Shown in pieces: positions 24,315-33,486 of a stretch of DNA of 40,977 bases. The notes under the pieces were generated by a model. The model saw nothing but the letters and a program-made list of their open reading frames with translations, was not told where the DNA came from and searched no databases. A program made the position numbers and the translations under genes. The DNA comes from an uncultured Bacteroidales bacterium (GTDB lineage: Bacteria > Bacteroidota > Bacteroidia > Bacteroidales > Bacteroidaceae): the NCBI GenBank assembly GCA_937995875.1, contig CALKIW010000014.1, positions 1 to 40,977 of the forward strand. The letters are read 5' to 3'. Position 1 is the first letter of the stretch. Every line of letters begins with the position of its first letter.

Positions 24315-24492
24315 TTAAGTTATGTATTATCTCGGCGCAGCCTAATTTTGAATTTTGAATTGTAACTTTTGAATTGTCACCGCGCAGCCTAATTATGAAT
24401 TATGCATTGTGACGAGTTGATGAGCTTGCGAATAATTATGAATTGTCACCGCGCAGCCTAATTATGAATTATGAATTGTGAATTATGAATTA
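24315..24492 (+). repeat. AATTATG heptamer array filling the gap to polA
   Basis: Three modules of the form CGCGCAGCCTAATTATGAATTATG are present, separated by GTCACC joints and one GACGAGTTGATGAGCTTGCG block. The first module is diverged (TTTTGAA heptamers). The array starts next to the SGNH gene stop and ends directly at the polA stop codon (24493-24495). Positions 24410-24444 are identical, inverted, to 15652-15686 in the lgt-ychF array. Confidence 0.85.
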
Positions 24493-27255
24493 TCAATGTG
24501 CTTCCAGCCAATTATCTCCCCATCCTGCCTCGGCGATGAGGGGCACATTGAGGGGATAGGCGCCCTGCATTTCTTCAAGAACGATTTTCTCCACCTTCTC
24601 GGCTTCATCGGGATAGACCGAGAAGTTGAGTTCGTCGTGCACTTGGAGGATCATTCGTGAGCGGATGCCCTCCTTTTTGAAGCGTTTCCAGATGCGTATC
24701 ATGGCGAGTTTGATGATGTCGGCCTCACTGCCCTGTATCGGGGCGTTGATGGCATTGCGTTCAGCAAAACCGCGAACGGTGCCGTTCTTTGAGGTAATGT
24801 CGGGCAGATAGCGCCGGCGCCCGAACAGCGTTTCGGCGTATCCGCACTCGCGAGCCGTTTCCTTCGCTTTCTCCATATACTCCTTCACCTTTGGGAAGGT
24901 GGCGAAATAATCGTCGATGAGCTGTCGTGCCTCACCGTTTTCGATGCCCATGCGCTGTGCCAATCCGTAGGTCGTGATGCCGTAAATGATACCGAAGTTG
25001 GCCTGTTTGGCCTGCTTGCGCTGGCTGTCGGTCACGTCGTCCATATTTTCTTTCCAAATCTTAGAGGCCGTGGCACGATGAATGTCGAATCCCTCGCGGA
25101 AGGCTTCCATCATGTTTTCATCGCGGCTGAGATGGGCCATGATGCGGAGTTCGATTTGACTGTAGTCGGCCGAAAAGAACTTGCAGCCCGGCTCAGGGAT
25201 GAAACACTTGCGTATCTCCTTACCATCGTCGTCGCGGACAGGGATGTTCTGTAGGTTGGGATCGCTCGAAGAGAGTCGCCCTGTGGCTGTAACGGCCTGA
25301 TTGAAAGACGTATGGATGTGCCCGGTACGTGGATTGATCAGTTTGGGCAAAGCCTCGACATAGGTGCTCAAAAGTTTTTTCATGCCCCGGTAGTTGAGAA
25401 TATCCTCAACGATGGGAGCCTTGTCCCTGAGCTGCAACAGCACCTCCTCGGAGGTGACAAACTGCCCCGTCTTGGTTTTCTTGGGCTTATCGACAATCTT
25501 CATCTTGCCAAAGAGAATTTCGCCCACCTGTTTCGGACTACTGATATTGAATTCCTCGCCCGCCAACTCGAAAGCATGGCTTTCGTATTGCTGCATCCGT
25601 TTAGTAAACGTACGCTCTATTTCGCTCAGCGAGTCGGTGTCCAGCAGCACACCGTTGAGCTCCATGTCGGCCAGCACCTTGACTAAAGGCATCTCTATAT
25701 CCCAAAACAACGACTCGGCACCAACCCCTTTCAGTTGAGGCTCCAGCACGTTTTTCAGCTGCAGTGTGATATCGGCGTCTTCGGCAGCATATTCGTATAT
25801 TTCTTCCGGGGAGAGGTCGCGCATGTTCTTTTGCCCCTTGCCCTTCGGACCGATGAGTTCTTCGATATGTACGGTTTGATATTGCAGCAACGTCTCGGCC
25901 ATATAATCCATGTTGTGGCGAAGCTCCGGTTGGATGAGGTAGTGGGCAAGCATGGTGTCAAACATCTTGCCTTGGATATCGATGCCATAGTTTCGCAACA
26001 CCACATAATCATACTTAATATTCTGTCCCACTTTCAGAATTTCGGGGTCTTCATACAATGGTTTGAATATATTAACATATTGCAACGCTTCTTCACGGTC
26101 CTTTGGGATCGCCACATAAAAAGCTTCTTTTTCTTTCACCGAGAAGCTCAGACCCACCAATTCGGCCTCCATCGGACTGGCAGAAGTGGTTTCTGTGTCC
26201 AGACTTAGAATTTTATTTGTCCGTAAAAAGTCATAAAGTTTGCGTGCTTCCTCTTGATTATCAATGAGTTTATAATTATGAGGTGCGGTTTTAAGGCTCT
26301 CAAATTTCGAGAATTTGGGCTCACTCGTAGTCTCGGTCGGATTTTCTTCAAATAAATTGAGTTGTAAATTATCAGATGTTACCTTTTCTTTACCTTTATT
26401 AAGAAACTTCTTTGCGAGTCTCCTAAATTCCAATTCTGTGAATATTTTGTGCAGTTCGGCCTCGTCGGGTGAGGTCATCTTCAATTCGTCGAGATTGAGA
26501 TCGATGGGCACGTCGGTCCGGATGGTGGCGAGAAACTTTGACATCTTGATATCGTCCACGGCGTTCTCCACCTTTTCGCGCATCTTCCCTTTCAGTTGAT
26601 TGGAGTTGGCGATGAGTTTTTCGCATGTTCCAAACTCCTTGATGAGTTTCACGGCGGTCTTCTCTCCCACGCCGGGGCATCCCGGATAGTTGTCGGACGA
26701 GTCGCCCATTAGTGCCAGAAGCTCGACAACCTGTTCAGCTTTGGCGATGCCGTATTTGGCTTGTATTTCTTTTTCTCCGATTTTATCGTATCCTCCTCCG
26801 TGTCTGGGGCGAAACATATAGACATTCTGACGAATGAGCTGTCCATAGTCTTTGTCGGGCGTAAGCATGTAGGTCTCGATGCCTTTTTCAGCCGCTTTGT
26901 TGGCCAGAGTGCCTATAACGTCATCGGCTTCGAAACCTTCCACCTGCAGAATGGGGATGTGCATGGCTTTCAGAATGGTCTGAATATGGGGCACGGACAG
27001 TTTGATGTCTTCGGGGGTTGCCTCCCGTTGCGCCTTGTAGGGTGGGAAAGCCTCGTGCCGAAAGGTTTTGCCATAGTCGAATGCTACCCCAATGTGTGTG
27101 GGATTTTCCTTTTCTATGATTTCGTTCAGTGTGTTGCAGAATCCTAAAATGGCAGAGGTGTTAAGCCCCTTAGAATTGATAGTGGGGCGTTTGATAAAGG
27201 CATAATACGACCGGAATATAATGGCGTAGGCATCCAAGAGGAATAGTTTCTCCAT
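24493..27255 (-). CDS. polA: DNA polymerase I
   Basis: The 920-residue repair and Okazaki-fragment polymerase has all three domains. The 5' nuclease (about 1-290) starts FLLDAYAIIFRSYYAF and has GDSSDNYPG and the GVGEKTA helix-hairpin-helix. The 3'-5' exonuclease looks active, with DTETTS (exo I), GQNIKYD (exo II) and YAAEDAD (exo III). The polymerase domain has motif A (SADYSQIELR), the O-helix (RKQAKQANFGIIYG) and motif C (VHDE, about 872-875). Length is close to the E. coli protein (928). It is divergent from the prenyl synthase gene. Its stop codon is formed right at the edge of a heptamer repeat array. Confidence 0.98.
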   Translation of the reverse strand: MEKLFLLDAYAIIFRSYYAFIKRPTINSKGLNTSAILGFCNTLNEIIEKENPTHIGVAFDYGKTFRHEAFPPYKAQREATPEDIKLSVPHIQTILKAMHIPILQVEGFEADDVIGTLANKAAEKGIETYMLTPDKDYGQLIRQNVYMFRPRHGGGYDKIGEKEIQAKYGIAKAEQVVELLALMGDSSDNYPGCPGVGEKTAVKLIKEFGTCEKLIANSNQLKGKMREKVENAVDDIKMSKFLATIRTDVPIDLNLDELKMTSPDEAELHKIFTELEFRRLAKKFLNKGKEKVTSDNLQLNLFEENPTETTSEPKFSKFESLKTAPHNYKLIDNQEEARKLYDFLRTNKILSLDTETTSASPMEAELVGLSFSVKEKEAFYVAIPKDREEALQYVNIFKPLYEDPEILKVGQNIKYDYVVLRNYGIDIQGKMFDTMLAHYLIQPELRHNMDYMAETLLQYQTVHIEELIGPKGKGQKNMRDLSPEEIYEYAAEDADITLQLKNVLEPQLKGVGAESLFWDIEMPLVKVLADMELNGVLLDTDSLSEIERTFTKRMQQYESHAFELAGEEFNISSPKQVGEILFGKMKIVDKPKKTKTGQFVTSEEVLLQLRDKAPIVEDILNYRGMKKLLSTYVEALPKLINPRTGHIHTSFNQAVTATGRLSSSDPNLQNIPVRDDDGKEIRKCFIPEPGCKFFSADYSQIELRIMAHLSRDENMMEAFREGFDIHRATASKIWKENMDDVTDSQRKQAKQANFGIIYGITTYGLAQRMGIENGEARQLIDDYFATFPKVKEYMEKAKETARECGYAETLFGRRRYLPDITSKNGTVRGFAERNAINAPIQGSEADIIKLAMIRIWKRFKKEGIRSRMILQVHDELNFSVYPDEAEKVEKIVLEEMQGAYPLNVPLIAEAGWGDNWLEAH

Positions 27256-27315
27256 AATAATTTTGTTTTACTTGTAAAATTACTAAAATATTGCGACAAT
27301 ATCCAATAAAAGCCG

Positions 27316-27323
27316 TAATTTTG
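27316..27323 (+). promoter_or_regulatory. -7 element of the polyprenyl synthase promoter
   Basis: TAATTTTG matches TAnnTTTG and lies 22 bp before the start at 27345. A TTG lies 22 bp upstream, slightly beyond the usual spacing. Confidence 0.5.
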
Positions 27324-27344
27324 TAACAAATTAAACAGTAGTTC

Positions 27345-28322
27345 ATGGATTATTTATCAACTATCAGGCAGCCTATACATTCAGAACTGAACGATTTTAT
27401 AGAATTGTTCAATCAGTCGTTGTCGCATGTCGACGGACTGCTCAGCCAAGTTCTGAATCATGTTTGTCAGCGTGCCGGAAAGCGTATGCGCCCCATGCTG
27501 ATTTTGCTGATGGCACGGAATTTCGGCAAGGTTACCTCAACTACTCTGAATGCCGCAGTGGGGCTTGAGCTGCTTCATACAGCATCGCTGATACACGATG
27601 ATGTGGTGGACGAGAGTGAGGAGCGTCGCGGACAGACATCCGTGAATGCGGAATACAACAACAAAGTGGCAGTCTTGGCAGGTGATTATGTGCTTTCCAC
27701 AGCCTTGCTGCATGTTAATTTCACACATAATGAGGCCATTGTAGAGACGTTGGCAGCATTGGGAAGGACATTGTCGAATGGCGAGATCCTGCAACTCTCG
27801 GCTATTCAAAAACAAGCCATTTCCGAAACAACATACTATGATGTCATCAGGCAGAAGACCGCTGCGCTCTTTGAAGCCTGTGCCGAGGTAGGGGCCTTGT
27901 CGGTAGGGGCTGATGCCGTTGCTACGGAAAAGGCTCGCAGGTTTGGTCAGAATATTGGTACCATCTTTCAGATTCGTGATGATATTTTTGATTATTACGA
28001 CACAACCGACATTGGAAAGCCTACGGGCAACGATATGCTGGAGGGTAAATTGACGCTCCCTGTCATCTATGCCTTGAAGTCTACGGGTGACGAAACGATG
28101 ATGAAACTTGCCCATAAGGTGAAGCAAGGCTCCGTTTCCGACGATGAAATCGCCCAATTAGTTCAGTTCACTAAAGCACACGGAGGTATAGAATATGCTG
28201 ACAGGCGTATGTGGGAATTCCATGCGGAAGCCATGAGCTATCTTGAAAACGAAGTTGAAAACGACGAGATAAGAACAAGTTTAAAAGCCTACTTGGACTT
28301 TGTGATAGAAAGAAAAAAATAG
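27345..28322 (+). CDS. Polyprenyl diphosphate synthase (trans, IspB-like)
   Basis: The 325-residue enzyme lengthens allylic diphosphates with isopentenyl diphosphate to make the long side chain of menaquinone. The two Asp-rich motifs are present: IHDDVVDESEERRG (first) and FQIRDDIFDYYD (second). GKRMRPML near residue 45 and the KTAALFEACAEVGAL segment also fit. Chain length cannot be set from sequence by eye. It is monocistronic, divergent from polA, and ended by a strong hairpin. The product would serve menaquinone used by the fumarate reductase encoded further right (functional link inferred). Confidence 0.94.
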   Translation: MDYLSTIRQPIHSELNDFIELFNQSLSHVDGLLSQVLNHVCQRAGKRMRPMLILLMARNFGKVTSTTLNAAVGLELLHTASLIHDDVVDESEERRGQTSVNAEYNNKVAVLAGDYVLSTALLHVNFTHNEAIVETLAALGRTLSNGEILQLSAIQKQAISETTYYDVIRQKTAALFEACAEVGALSVGADAVATEKARRFGQNIGTIFQIRDDIFDYYDTTDIGKPTGNDMLEGKLTLPVIYALKSTGDETMMKLAHKVKQGSVSDDEIAQLVQFTKAHGGIEYADRRMWEFHAEAMSYLENEVENDEIRTSLKAYLDFVIERKK

Positions 28323-28477
28323 CTTTCTTTATACGTTTTCTGCTTTTCCTTTATCTTTAGAAAAAGGAACGAACAGTATATTCCGGAACAAACAATAGCA
28401 TAAGTTGGCATGCCGGCAAGCGCGATTTATAAAAGCGGTTTGCCGATCTGATACGCCACTATGCCTAAAGACATAAG

Positions 28478-28521
28478 AAGAGCCATATCAGTACTCAAAA
28501 ACAGAGTCTGATATGGCTCTT
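28478..28521. terminator. Bidirectional terminator between prenyl synthase and deoC
   Basis: AAGAGCCATATCAG (28478-28491) pairs perfectly with CTGATATGGCTCTT (28508-28521). An inner ACTC/GAGT adds to the stem. The rest of the gap 28323-28685 shows nothing I can support. Confidence 0.85.
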
Positions 28522-28685
28522 TCACATGGGGTGATTGCAATTTATAGTTTCACGGAATGCTCATTTCGATTGGATGCACACCGTTCTTTGGAATCACCCC
28601 TGTTATTTTTCAAACGCCCTTTTTCGCTTTCCTCATTCCCTTCCTCGGCGAGGTAGGGGAATGGAGGAGCTATCAGGGCCGGACC

Positions 28686-29657
28686 TTAAAACCACTTGGT
28701 TTCTTGTCCCGTAATCTCGCTGAGCAGCAGATTGGTCAGTCGGCTGGTGCCCAGTCTGAACCAATCATTGGTGAGCCATTTCTCGCCGAGCACCTCTTTC
28801 ACGATGGTATAGAATATCACGGCATCCATCACGCTGTTGATGCCGCCTGCGGGCTTCAGACCGACCTGTATGCCTGTTTCCTCGTAATACTCCTTGATGG
28901 CCTGGCACATCACGTAGACGTCTTGCGGAGTTGCTCCGCCCTTATCCTTACCGGTAGAGGTTTTGATATAATCTGCACCCGAATACATGGAGAGAATAGA
29001 TGCCTTTTTCACATTCGACAAGTTGCCCAACAGACAGTTTTCCAAAATAACTTTCATGGCTACATTGCCACAAGTTTGTTTCAGTTCGCTGATTTCATCG
29101 CATGCACCCTCGTAGTCTTCGTTAAGGAATTTGCCTACCGGAAGCACGATATCTACGTTTGTGGCACCGTCTTTCACGGCCAATGCGGTCTCGGCTATCT
29201 TTACCTCCATAAACGTCTGGGAGGAAGGAAATGCGCCCGAAACAACGGCAATATCCACACCGTCTACCTCAAGCGTGTTTTTCACCACTTCGGCAAAGTT
29301 GGGATACACGCAGATGGCTGCCACGTGGGGCAGGTCGGGATAGGCAGAGTCAAACTTATTCACCTTCTCTACCATCTTCATAATTTTGAGGTCGTAGTCG
29401 GCAGCGCTCAGCGAGGTGAGTTCAACACTTCCCAAAAGGAATTTCTTTACCTCCAAAGTGTCGTTTTCGGGCACTTTCTCTACGATGAGTTTCTTCAGAG
29501 CTTCGCCCACTTCTGTCTCGTTTACGTTGCAGTTGTATTTAGACAAAGCCTGTTCGTACTTGCTTTTTTCCGATCCGTTTTCTGCGCGTTGCGCTTCTAC
29601 TTGAGCCTTCAGCTTTCCTTTATTTATTGTAGGTTTAATGTCTTTTGAGTATCCCAT
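28686..29657 (-). CDS. deoC: Deoxyribose-phosphate aldolase
   Basis: The 323-residue aldolase cleaves deoxyribose 5-phosphate to glyceraldehyde 3-phosphate and acetaldehyde, for use of nucleosides. The active site is intact: the Schiff-base Lys in DYIKTSTGK, the second Lys in GLKPAGGI and the Asp in NVDIVLPVGKF. An N-terminal extension of about 75 residues (rich in Lys and Glu) precedes the barrel, as in eukaryote-like and Bacteroidota DeoC. The start at 29657 (MGYSKDIKPT) was chosen; the open frame runs 29 codons further up without family-like sequence. It is the last gene of the dtd-mazG-deoC run, 136 bp after mazG. Confidence 0.96.
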   Translation of the reverse strand: MGYSKDIKPTINKGKLKAQVEAQRAENGSEKSKYEQALSKYNCNVNETEVGEALKKLIVEKVPENDTLEVKKFLLGSVELTSLSAADYDLKIMKMVEKVNKFDSAYPDLPHVAAICVYPNFAEVVKNTLEVDGVDIAVVSGAFPSSQTFMEVKIAETALAVKDGATNVDIVLPVGKFLNEDYEGACDEISELKQTCGNVAMKVILENCLLGNLSNVKKASILSMYSGADYIKTSTGKDKGGATPQDVYVMCQAIKEYYEETGIQVGLKPAGGINSVMDAVIFYTIVKEVLGEKWLTNDWFRLGTSRLTNLLLSEITGQETKWF

Positions 29658-29793
29658 AACAGTTGATTTTAATTTATTTTTATATGATATTTTTTGTATT
29701 TTATTCTGTGTCAAAGGTGGGAGAACATTCGGCGCGTCACACACGGCGCCGACGGTTTTTGCCTTTTTGCACGTAGGGTGGGAGATGAGGCTC

Positions 29794-30117
29794 CTATTTC
29801 AGTTTTTCGTTCTCCTTATGTCTTGTTGCGTCGCGTTTGGTCTTCTTCTCGATGCTTTTGCGGAACTCTTCCGTAAGGTCCACACCCGTCTGGTTGGCGA
29901 GGCAGCAGAGCACCCAGAATATGTCGGCCATCTCTTCGCCTAAGTTATCTTTTTCGCCCGCCTTAAAGCTCTGGTCGCCATATTTGCGAGCCATCACACG
30001 AGCCAATTCGCCCACTTCCTCAGTGAGGACGGCCATGTTTGTCAGTTCGGAGAAATATCTCACGCCAATGGTTTTAATCCATTGATCCACGGCGTTTTGT
30101 GCTTCTTGTATAGTCAT
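29794..30117 (-). CDS. MazG-like nucleotide pyrophosphohydrolase
   Basis: The 107-residue all-helical enzyme likely hydrolyses (d)NTPs, or damaged forms of them, to monophosphates and pyrophosphate. The metal-binding pattern ExxE...ExxD is clear: EEVGEL in the first helix pair and EEMADIF in the third. RYFSELTNMAVLTEEVGEL and KYGDQSF are typical of the short single-domain MazG group. The gene lies 15 bp after a small membrane-protein gene and follows dtd; this grouping of deacylase, pyrophosphohydrolase and aldolase looks like a metabolic clean-up operon (inference). Confidence 0.92.
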   Translation of the reverse strand: MTIQEAQNAVDQWIKTIGVRYFSELTNMAVLTEEVGELARVMARKYGDQSFKAGEKDNLGEEMADIFWVLCCLANQTGVDLTEEFRKSIEKKTKRDATRHKENEKLK

Positions 30118-30132
30118 TCTTTGCGGTGCAGT

Positions 30133-30324
30133 TTATGAGTTTCTTTTATTATGGATAGCTTCTAATTTTTTTAACAGCATAATTCCGCCTGTAGTGATTA
30201 CAGAGGTGATGAGATGTCCCCACCAATCCACGCTTTCACCTCTTGCCAAATCTATTACCGTCAGGGCAAGGAAGAATGCAAACAGAAATGCTATAGGGGC
30301 GAATTTTGGGTAGGCGAACTTCAT
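30133..30324 (-). CDS. Small membrane protein, unknown
   Basis: The 63-residue protein starts MKFAYPKFAPIAFLFAFFLA and has two hydrophobic segments (about 9-25 and 36-50), with a short Lys-rich tail. The start at 30324 was chosen because its ATG overlaps the dtd stop codon (ATGA), a classic coupled junction; a longer frame adds eight residues inside dtd. I do not recognise the family. Its place between dtd and mazG with tight spacing shows that it is a real translated gene of the operon. Confidence 0.72.
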   Translation of the reverse strand: MKFAYPKFAPIAFLFAFFLALTVIDLARGESVDWWGHLITSVITTGGIMLLKKLEAIHNKRNS

Positions 30325-30773
30325 TCCTTGTTCTTGGAGTCTATGCAAATAGTCACCGGACCATCATTGACGAGTTCTACTTTCATGTCGGCGCCAAACT
30401 CACCTGTGCCTACGGGTTTGCCCATTGCGGCGCTCAGAGCCTCGCAGAAACGATTGTAGAGCGGTATGGAAATATCGTGCGGAGCTGCTTTAATCCAGCT
30501 GGGGCGATTGCCTTTCTTGGTGCTTGCCATGAGTGTGAATTGCGAAACCACGATAATATTGCCGCCGGCGTCTTGAATGTTGCGGTTCATCACCCCATTT
30601 TCATCGTCGAAAATGCGCAGCCCAACAGTTTTCTTCACCAGCCATTGAATATCCTCCTCCGTATCGTCTGCACCGATACCCAATAAGATGAGGTAGCCTT
30701 TCTCGATGGCCGATTTGATTTCTCCCTCGATGGTAACAGATGCGCGACTGACCCGCTGGATAACAATTTTCAT
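30321..30773 (-). CDS. dtd: D-aminoacyl-tRNA deacylase
   Basis: The 150-residue editing enzyme removes D-amino acids wrongly attached to tRNA (and glycine from tRNA-Ala). Both family motifs are present: SQFTL (near 78) and NDGPVTI (near 137, the cross-subunit GP motif). It starts MKIVIQRVSRASVTI as usual. It is the first gene of a four-gene minus-strand operon and has its own consensus promoter, even though uvrC, which precedes it in the same direction, is normally close in related genomes (from memory). Confidence 0.97.
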   Translation of the reverse strand: MKIVIQRVSRASVTIEGEIKSAIEKGYLILLGIGADDTEEDIQWLVKKTVGLRIFDDENGVMNRNIQDAGGNIIVVSQFTLMASTKKGNRPSWIKAAPHDISIPLYNRFCEALSAAMGKPVGTGEFGADMKVELVNDGPVTICIDSKNKE

Positions 30774-30809
30774 AGTTTACTCGTCTTGTATGGTTGTAGT
30801 AATTTCCGA

Positions 30810-30840
30810 CAAAGATAGTAAAAAGATGCTTATCTCCAAA
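30810..30840 (-). promoter_or_regulatory. Promoter of the dtd operon
   Basis: On the minus strand TTTG (30837-30840), 19 bp, then TATCTTTG (30810-30817) is a full match to the Bacteroidota promoter. The start of dtd is 37 bp downstream. Confidence 0.8.
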
Positions 30841-30959
30841 CATTAACTTGTTCTTTTAATATTCTATTACAGCGAATGAGCACAATCCCCAACCGTGTCT
30901 AAATCAAATCAACACCCGCTTAATATTGATAATTTGCCCGTATTCAGATTATGTAGCAC

Positions 30960-31143
30960 CTTGGTTTTCTATGTTATTGTTTCTCCTTTCTTCTCATCCC
31001 TCTTTTTTCACTTATCTCTCTATTCTTCCCTCCTCGTTCTTCATTCTTCCCTTTTATATTCTTATATTCTTCATTTCTCATTCTTCATTCTTCCCTTATC
31101 TCTCTATTCTTTCCTTTTCGTTCTTTGTTCTTATCTTTCTTAT
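30960..31143 (+). repeat. Polypyrimidine tract with ATTCTTC heptamers
   Basis: About 180 bp of the plus strand are nearly all C and T, interrupted by scattered A and very few G. It contains repeated ATTCTTC heptamers, and the string CTTATCTCTCTATTCTTCCC, or a near copy, occurs twice. There is no coding bias. It lies in the 821-bp gap between uvrC and dtd; the rest of that gap is filled by repeat copy C and the dtd promoter. Confidence 0.75.
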
Positions 31144-31164
31144 ATGTCAATTTAGATTACCATT

Positions 31165-31545
31165 TTTCGACAATTATTTCCGGACGATCTGGAGCAAAAA
31201 GGGCTATGTTTTTACGCTTTCTCTTTCTTTCTGGAACGTGAAAACCATTTCTTTTATAGGCTTCGTACTCCGCCATATCATGGCGGAACCCTAATCGCGA
31301 TTCGGTTAAGCTCCAACCGCATTGCGGCTAAAGCCCAACCGCCCTGCGCTTAAAGCCTTCTCGCATTGCCGTTCGATACTTAACCGCGTGCCATCAAACA
31401 AAGGCCAGAGAGCCAATTTTTAGAAACGCCTTGATTATCAACGAACTAAGAATTAACCGTTTTTTCGCGAAATTCGGACGTAAGCAAAATAAATTCCTAA
31501 ATACGCGATTTTTACGAGGGCGTTTGTAAATAAAAATCTCATGCG
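31165..31545 (+). repeat. Interspersed composite repeat, copy C (plus orientation)
   Basis: The left end resembles copy B (CCGGACGATCTGGAGCAAAA, then GGGCTATGTTT). Units of 22 bp lie at 31302-31323, 31324-31345, 31346-31367, 31368-31389 and a decayed fifth; the second starts GCGGCTAAAGCCC. The right end has TTTCGCGAAATTCGGAC, a spacer, CTAAATACGCGA, then GGGCGTTTGT. It lies past the uvrC stop, within the uvrC-dtd gap. A small dyad CCGCCAT/ATGGCGG lies at 31271-31286. Confidence 0.75.
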
Positions 31546-31594
31546 CCACCCACTTGTTTTAATTAGATTTCCCAATCAGAAATGACAAAATTGC

Positions 31595-33445
31595 CTATTT
31601 GCTCGTTTCGCCTTTCTTTTTTGCAAAGTATTCGCTTACGATTTTTGCCTTCGATGGTCCGATAACGGTCGCAAGTTCGTCGTATGGTGCTACCTTTATG
31701 TTACTTATTGATTTAAAGGCTTTTAACAGTGTTTTCTGAGTCTTCGGACCTATCCCTTCGATATCGTCTAACTCAGAATGCAGGGCTTGCTTGGATCGCT
31801 TGTCTCGGTGGAAACTGATGGCATACCTGTGCACTTCGTCTTGAATCTGTGTCAAAACGTGAAAAATCTCTGTATCTTGTTTAAGACCAATCACTTGCGG
31901 AGGAAACCCGTAGAGCAGTTCGTTGGTACGATGTCGGTCGTTTTTGGCCAGTCCGGCAATGGGGATTTCTAACTTGAGTTCGTCCTCCACAACTTGTCTC
32001 ACCACCTCCATCTGTCCTTTGCCACCATCGGTTATAATCAGGTCGGGTAGGGGCAAGTTCTCCTTGATCATGCGACTGTATCTTCGTCTCACGACCTCTT
32101 GCATCGAAGCATAGTCGTCCGGACCTACTACGGTTTTGATGTTGTATTTCCGATAGTCTTTCCTTGAAGGTTTCATGCCCTTATACACCACGCATCCCGC
32201 TACAGCGTTGGTCCCGGATATGTTAGAATTATCAAAACATTCTATCTGATAAGGCAGTTTGGGAAGCCCAAGTGCAAGCTGCAGTTCTTTCATTAAGCGG
32301 GTTTGTTTTTGCTCCGGATTCAGTTTTTCTGCCTGCTTCAGACGGTCAAATTTATATTGTTTCCCGTTCATTTCGGAGAGTTCCAACAGGTGTTTTTTGT
32401 CACCTCTTTGCGGAACGAAGAACTCGGCATCCTTGATATTCCATTCCATTTCAAAGGGAACGATGATTTCCTTTGCCCTGCTTTTGAAACGTTCGCGTAT
32501 TTCGGGAATTGCCTGTATGAGTAAATCTTCGTGAGTTTCGTCCAGTTTACGTTTGTACTCAAAGGTGAAACTTTGGTTTATCGTACCGTTTTTAACGTGA
32601 ATGTAGTTGATAAACACGTTTTTCTTCAGCCCGTCGTCCGTAATGGTAAACACATCAACGTCTTGTATGGTATAGCTAACGACCTCGCTTTTGGCCACGA
32701 ATTCTTTGAGCAGAATATATCTTTGTTTCAGGCTTTCAGCCTCTTCAAACTTCAGTTCTTGGGCTTTCTTTATCATTTTTTTGTAGAGCCAATCACTCAA
32801 CTGACGTGTGTTGCCCTTTAAAATTTCCTTTGCCTGCCGTATGTTTTCTTGATAGTCTTCATAGCGTTGTTTGCCAATGCAGCATGCTTCGCAGTTGTGT
32901 ATGTGATATTCCAGACATGGCTTGTACTTCTTTAGGCGAATACCCTCTGGGGTGATGGGCTGGCGACATGTTCTGGGTTTATACACTTTCTTGATAATTT
33001 CCAACACGTTATACATGGCAGAAATGTTGGGGTAGGGCCCAAAATAAGTACCGTGTTTCTTATTGATAATTCTCGTTTTGAAGATACGGGGGAAATGTTC
33101 GTTAGTGACACAAATGCTCGGATAGGTCTTACCATCTTTCAAGAGAACATTGTAACGTGGATTATATTTTTTGATGAGCGAATTTTCAAGCAACAGCGCA
33201 TCCTCCTCCGTATTGACAATAGTGTAGGATATGTCGAATATCTTGCTTACAAGCACTTTTGTTTTAAATCTATCCACTTCCTTGTGAAAGTAGGTTGAAA
33301 CTCTGCTTTTAAGTTTTTTAGCTTTGCCCACATATATAATGGTGTGCTCTTTGTTATAGAATTGATAGCTGCCGGGAAGGTCCGGCATATTCAATACTAT
33401 GTTTTTCAGATATGCTAAACGTTTTTCGTTTTCTTCTCTTTTCAT
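31595..33445 (-). CDS. uvrC: Excinuclease ABC subunit C
   Basis: The 616-residue nuclease makes the two cuts of nucleotide excision repair. The N-terminal GIY-YIG domain is present (LPGSYQFYNKEHTIIYVGKAKKLKSR in the family pattern, about 18-45). A Cys-containing region follows (CLEYHIHNCEACC), then the UVR helix pair (KKAQELKFEEAESLKQRY), the RNase H-like nuclease domain (IECFDNSNISG, IITDGGKGQ) and tandem HhH motifs (LDDIEGIGPKTQKTLLKAF, VIGPSKAKIV). The N-terminal half is richer in A/T than the neighbouring genes on the left. A consensus promoter lies 145 bp upstream; the leader carries a parS site. Confidence 0.97.
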   Translation of the reverse strand: MKREENEKRLAYLKNIVLNMPDLPGSYQFYNKEHTIIYVGKAKKLKSRVSTYFHKEVDRFKTKVLVSKIFDISYTIVNTEEDALLLENSLIKKYNPRYNVLLKDGKTYPSICVTNEHFPRIFKTRIINKKHGTYFGPYPNISAMYNVLEIIKKVYKPRTCRQPITPEGIRLKKYKPCLEYHIHNCEACCIGKQRYEDYQENIRQAKEILKGNTRQLSDWLYKKMIKKAQELKFEEAESLKQRYILLKEFVAKSEVVSYTIQDVDVFTITDDGLKKNVFINYIHVKNGTINQSFTFEYKRKLDETHEDLLIQAIPEIRERFKSRAKEIIVPFEMEWNIKDAEFFVPQRGDKKHLLELSEMNGKQYKFDRLKQAEKLNPEQKQTRLMKELQLALGLPKLPYQIECFDNSNISGTNAVAGCVVYKGMKPSRKDYRKYNIKTVVGPDDYASMQEVVRRRYSRMIKENLPLPDLIITDGGKGQMEVVRQVVEDELKLEIPIAGLAKNDRHRTNELLYGFPPQVIGLKQDTEIFHVLTQIQDEVHRYAISFHRDKRSKQALHSELDDIEGIGPKTQKTLLKAFKSISNIKVAPYDELATVIGPSKAKIVSEYFAKKKGETSK

Positions 33446-33486
33446 TTTTTGAGTTCCCTTTTATATACTGGTGTTTCAGCGATTAT

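Noticed and set aside
28557..29648. 363-codon open frame antisense to deoC
   Set aside because: deoC is intact with all catalytic residues; the antisense frame has no support.
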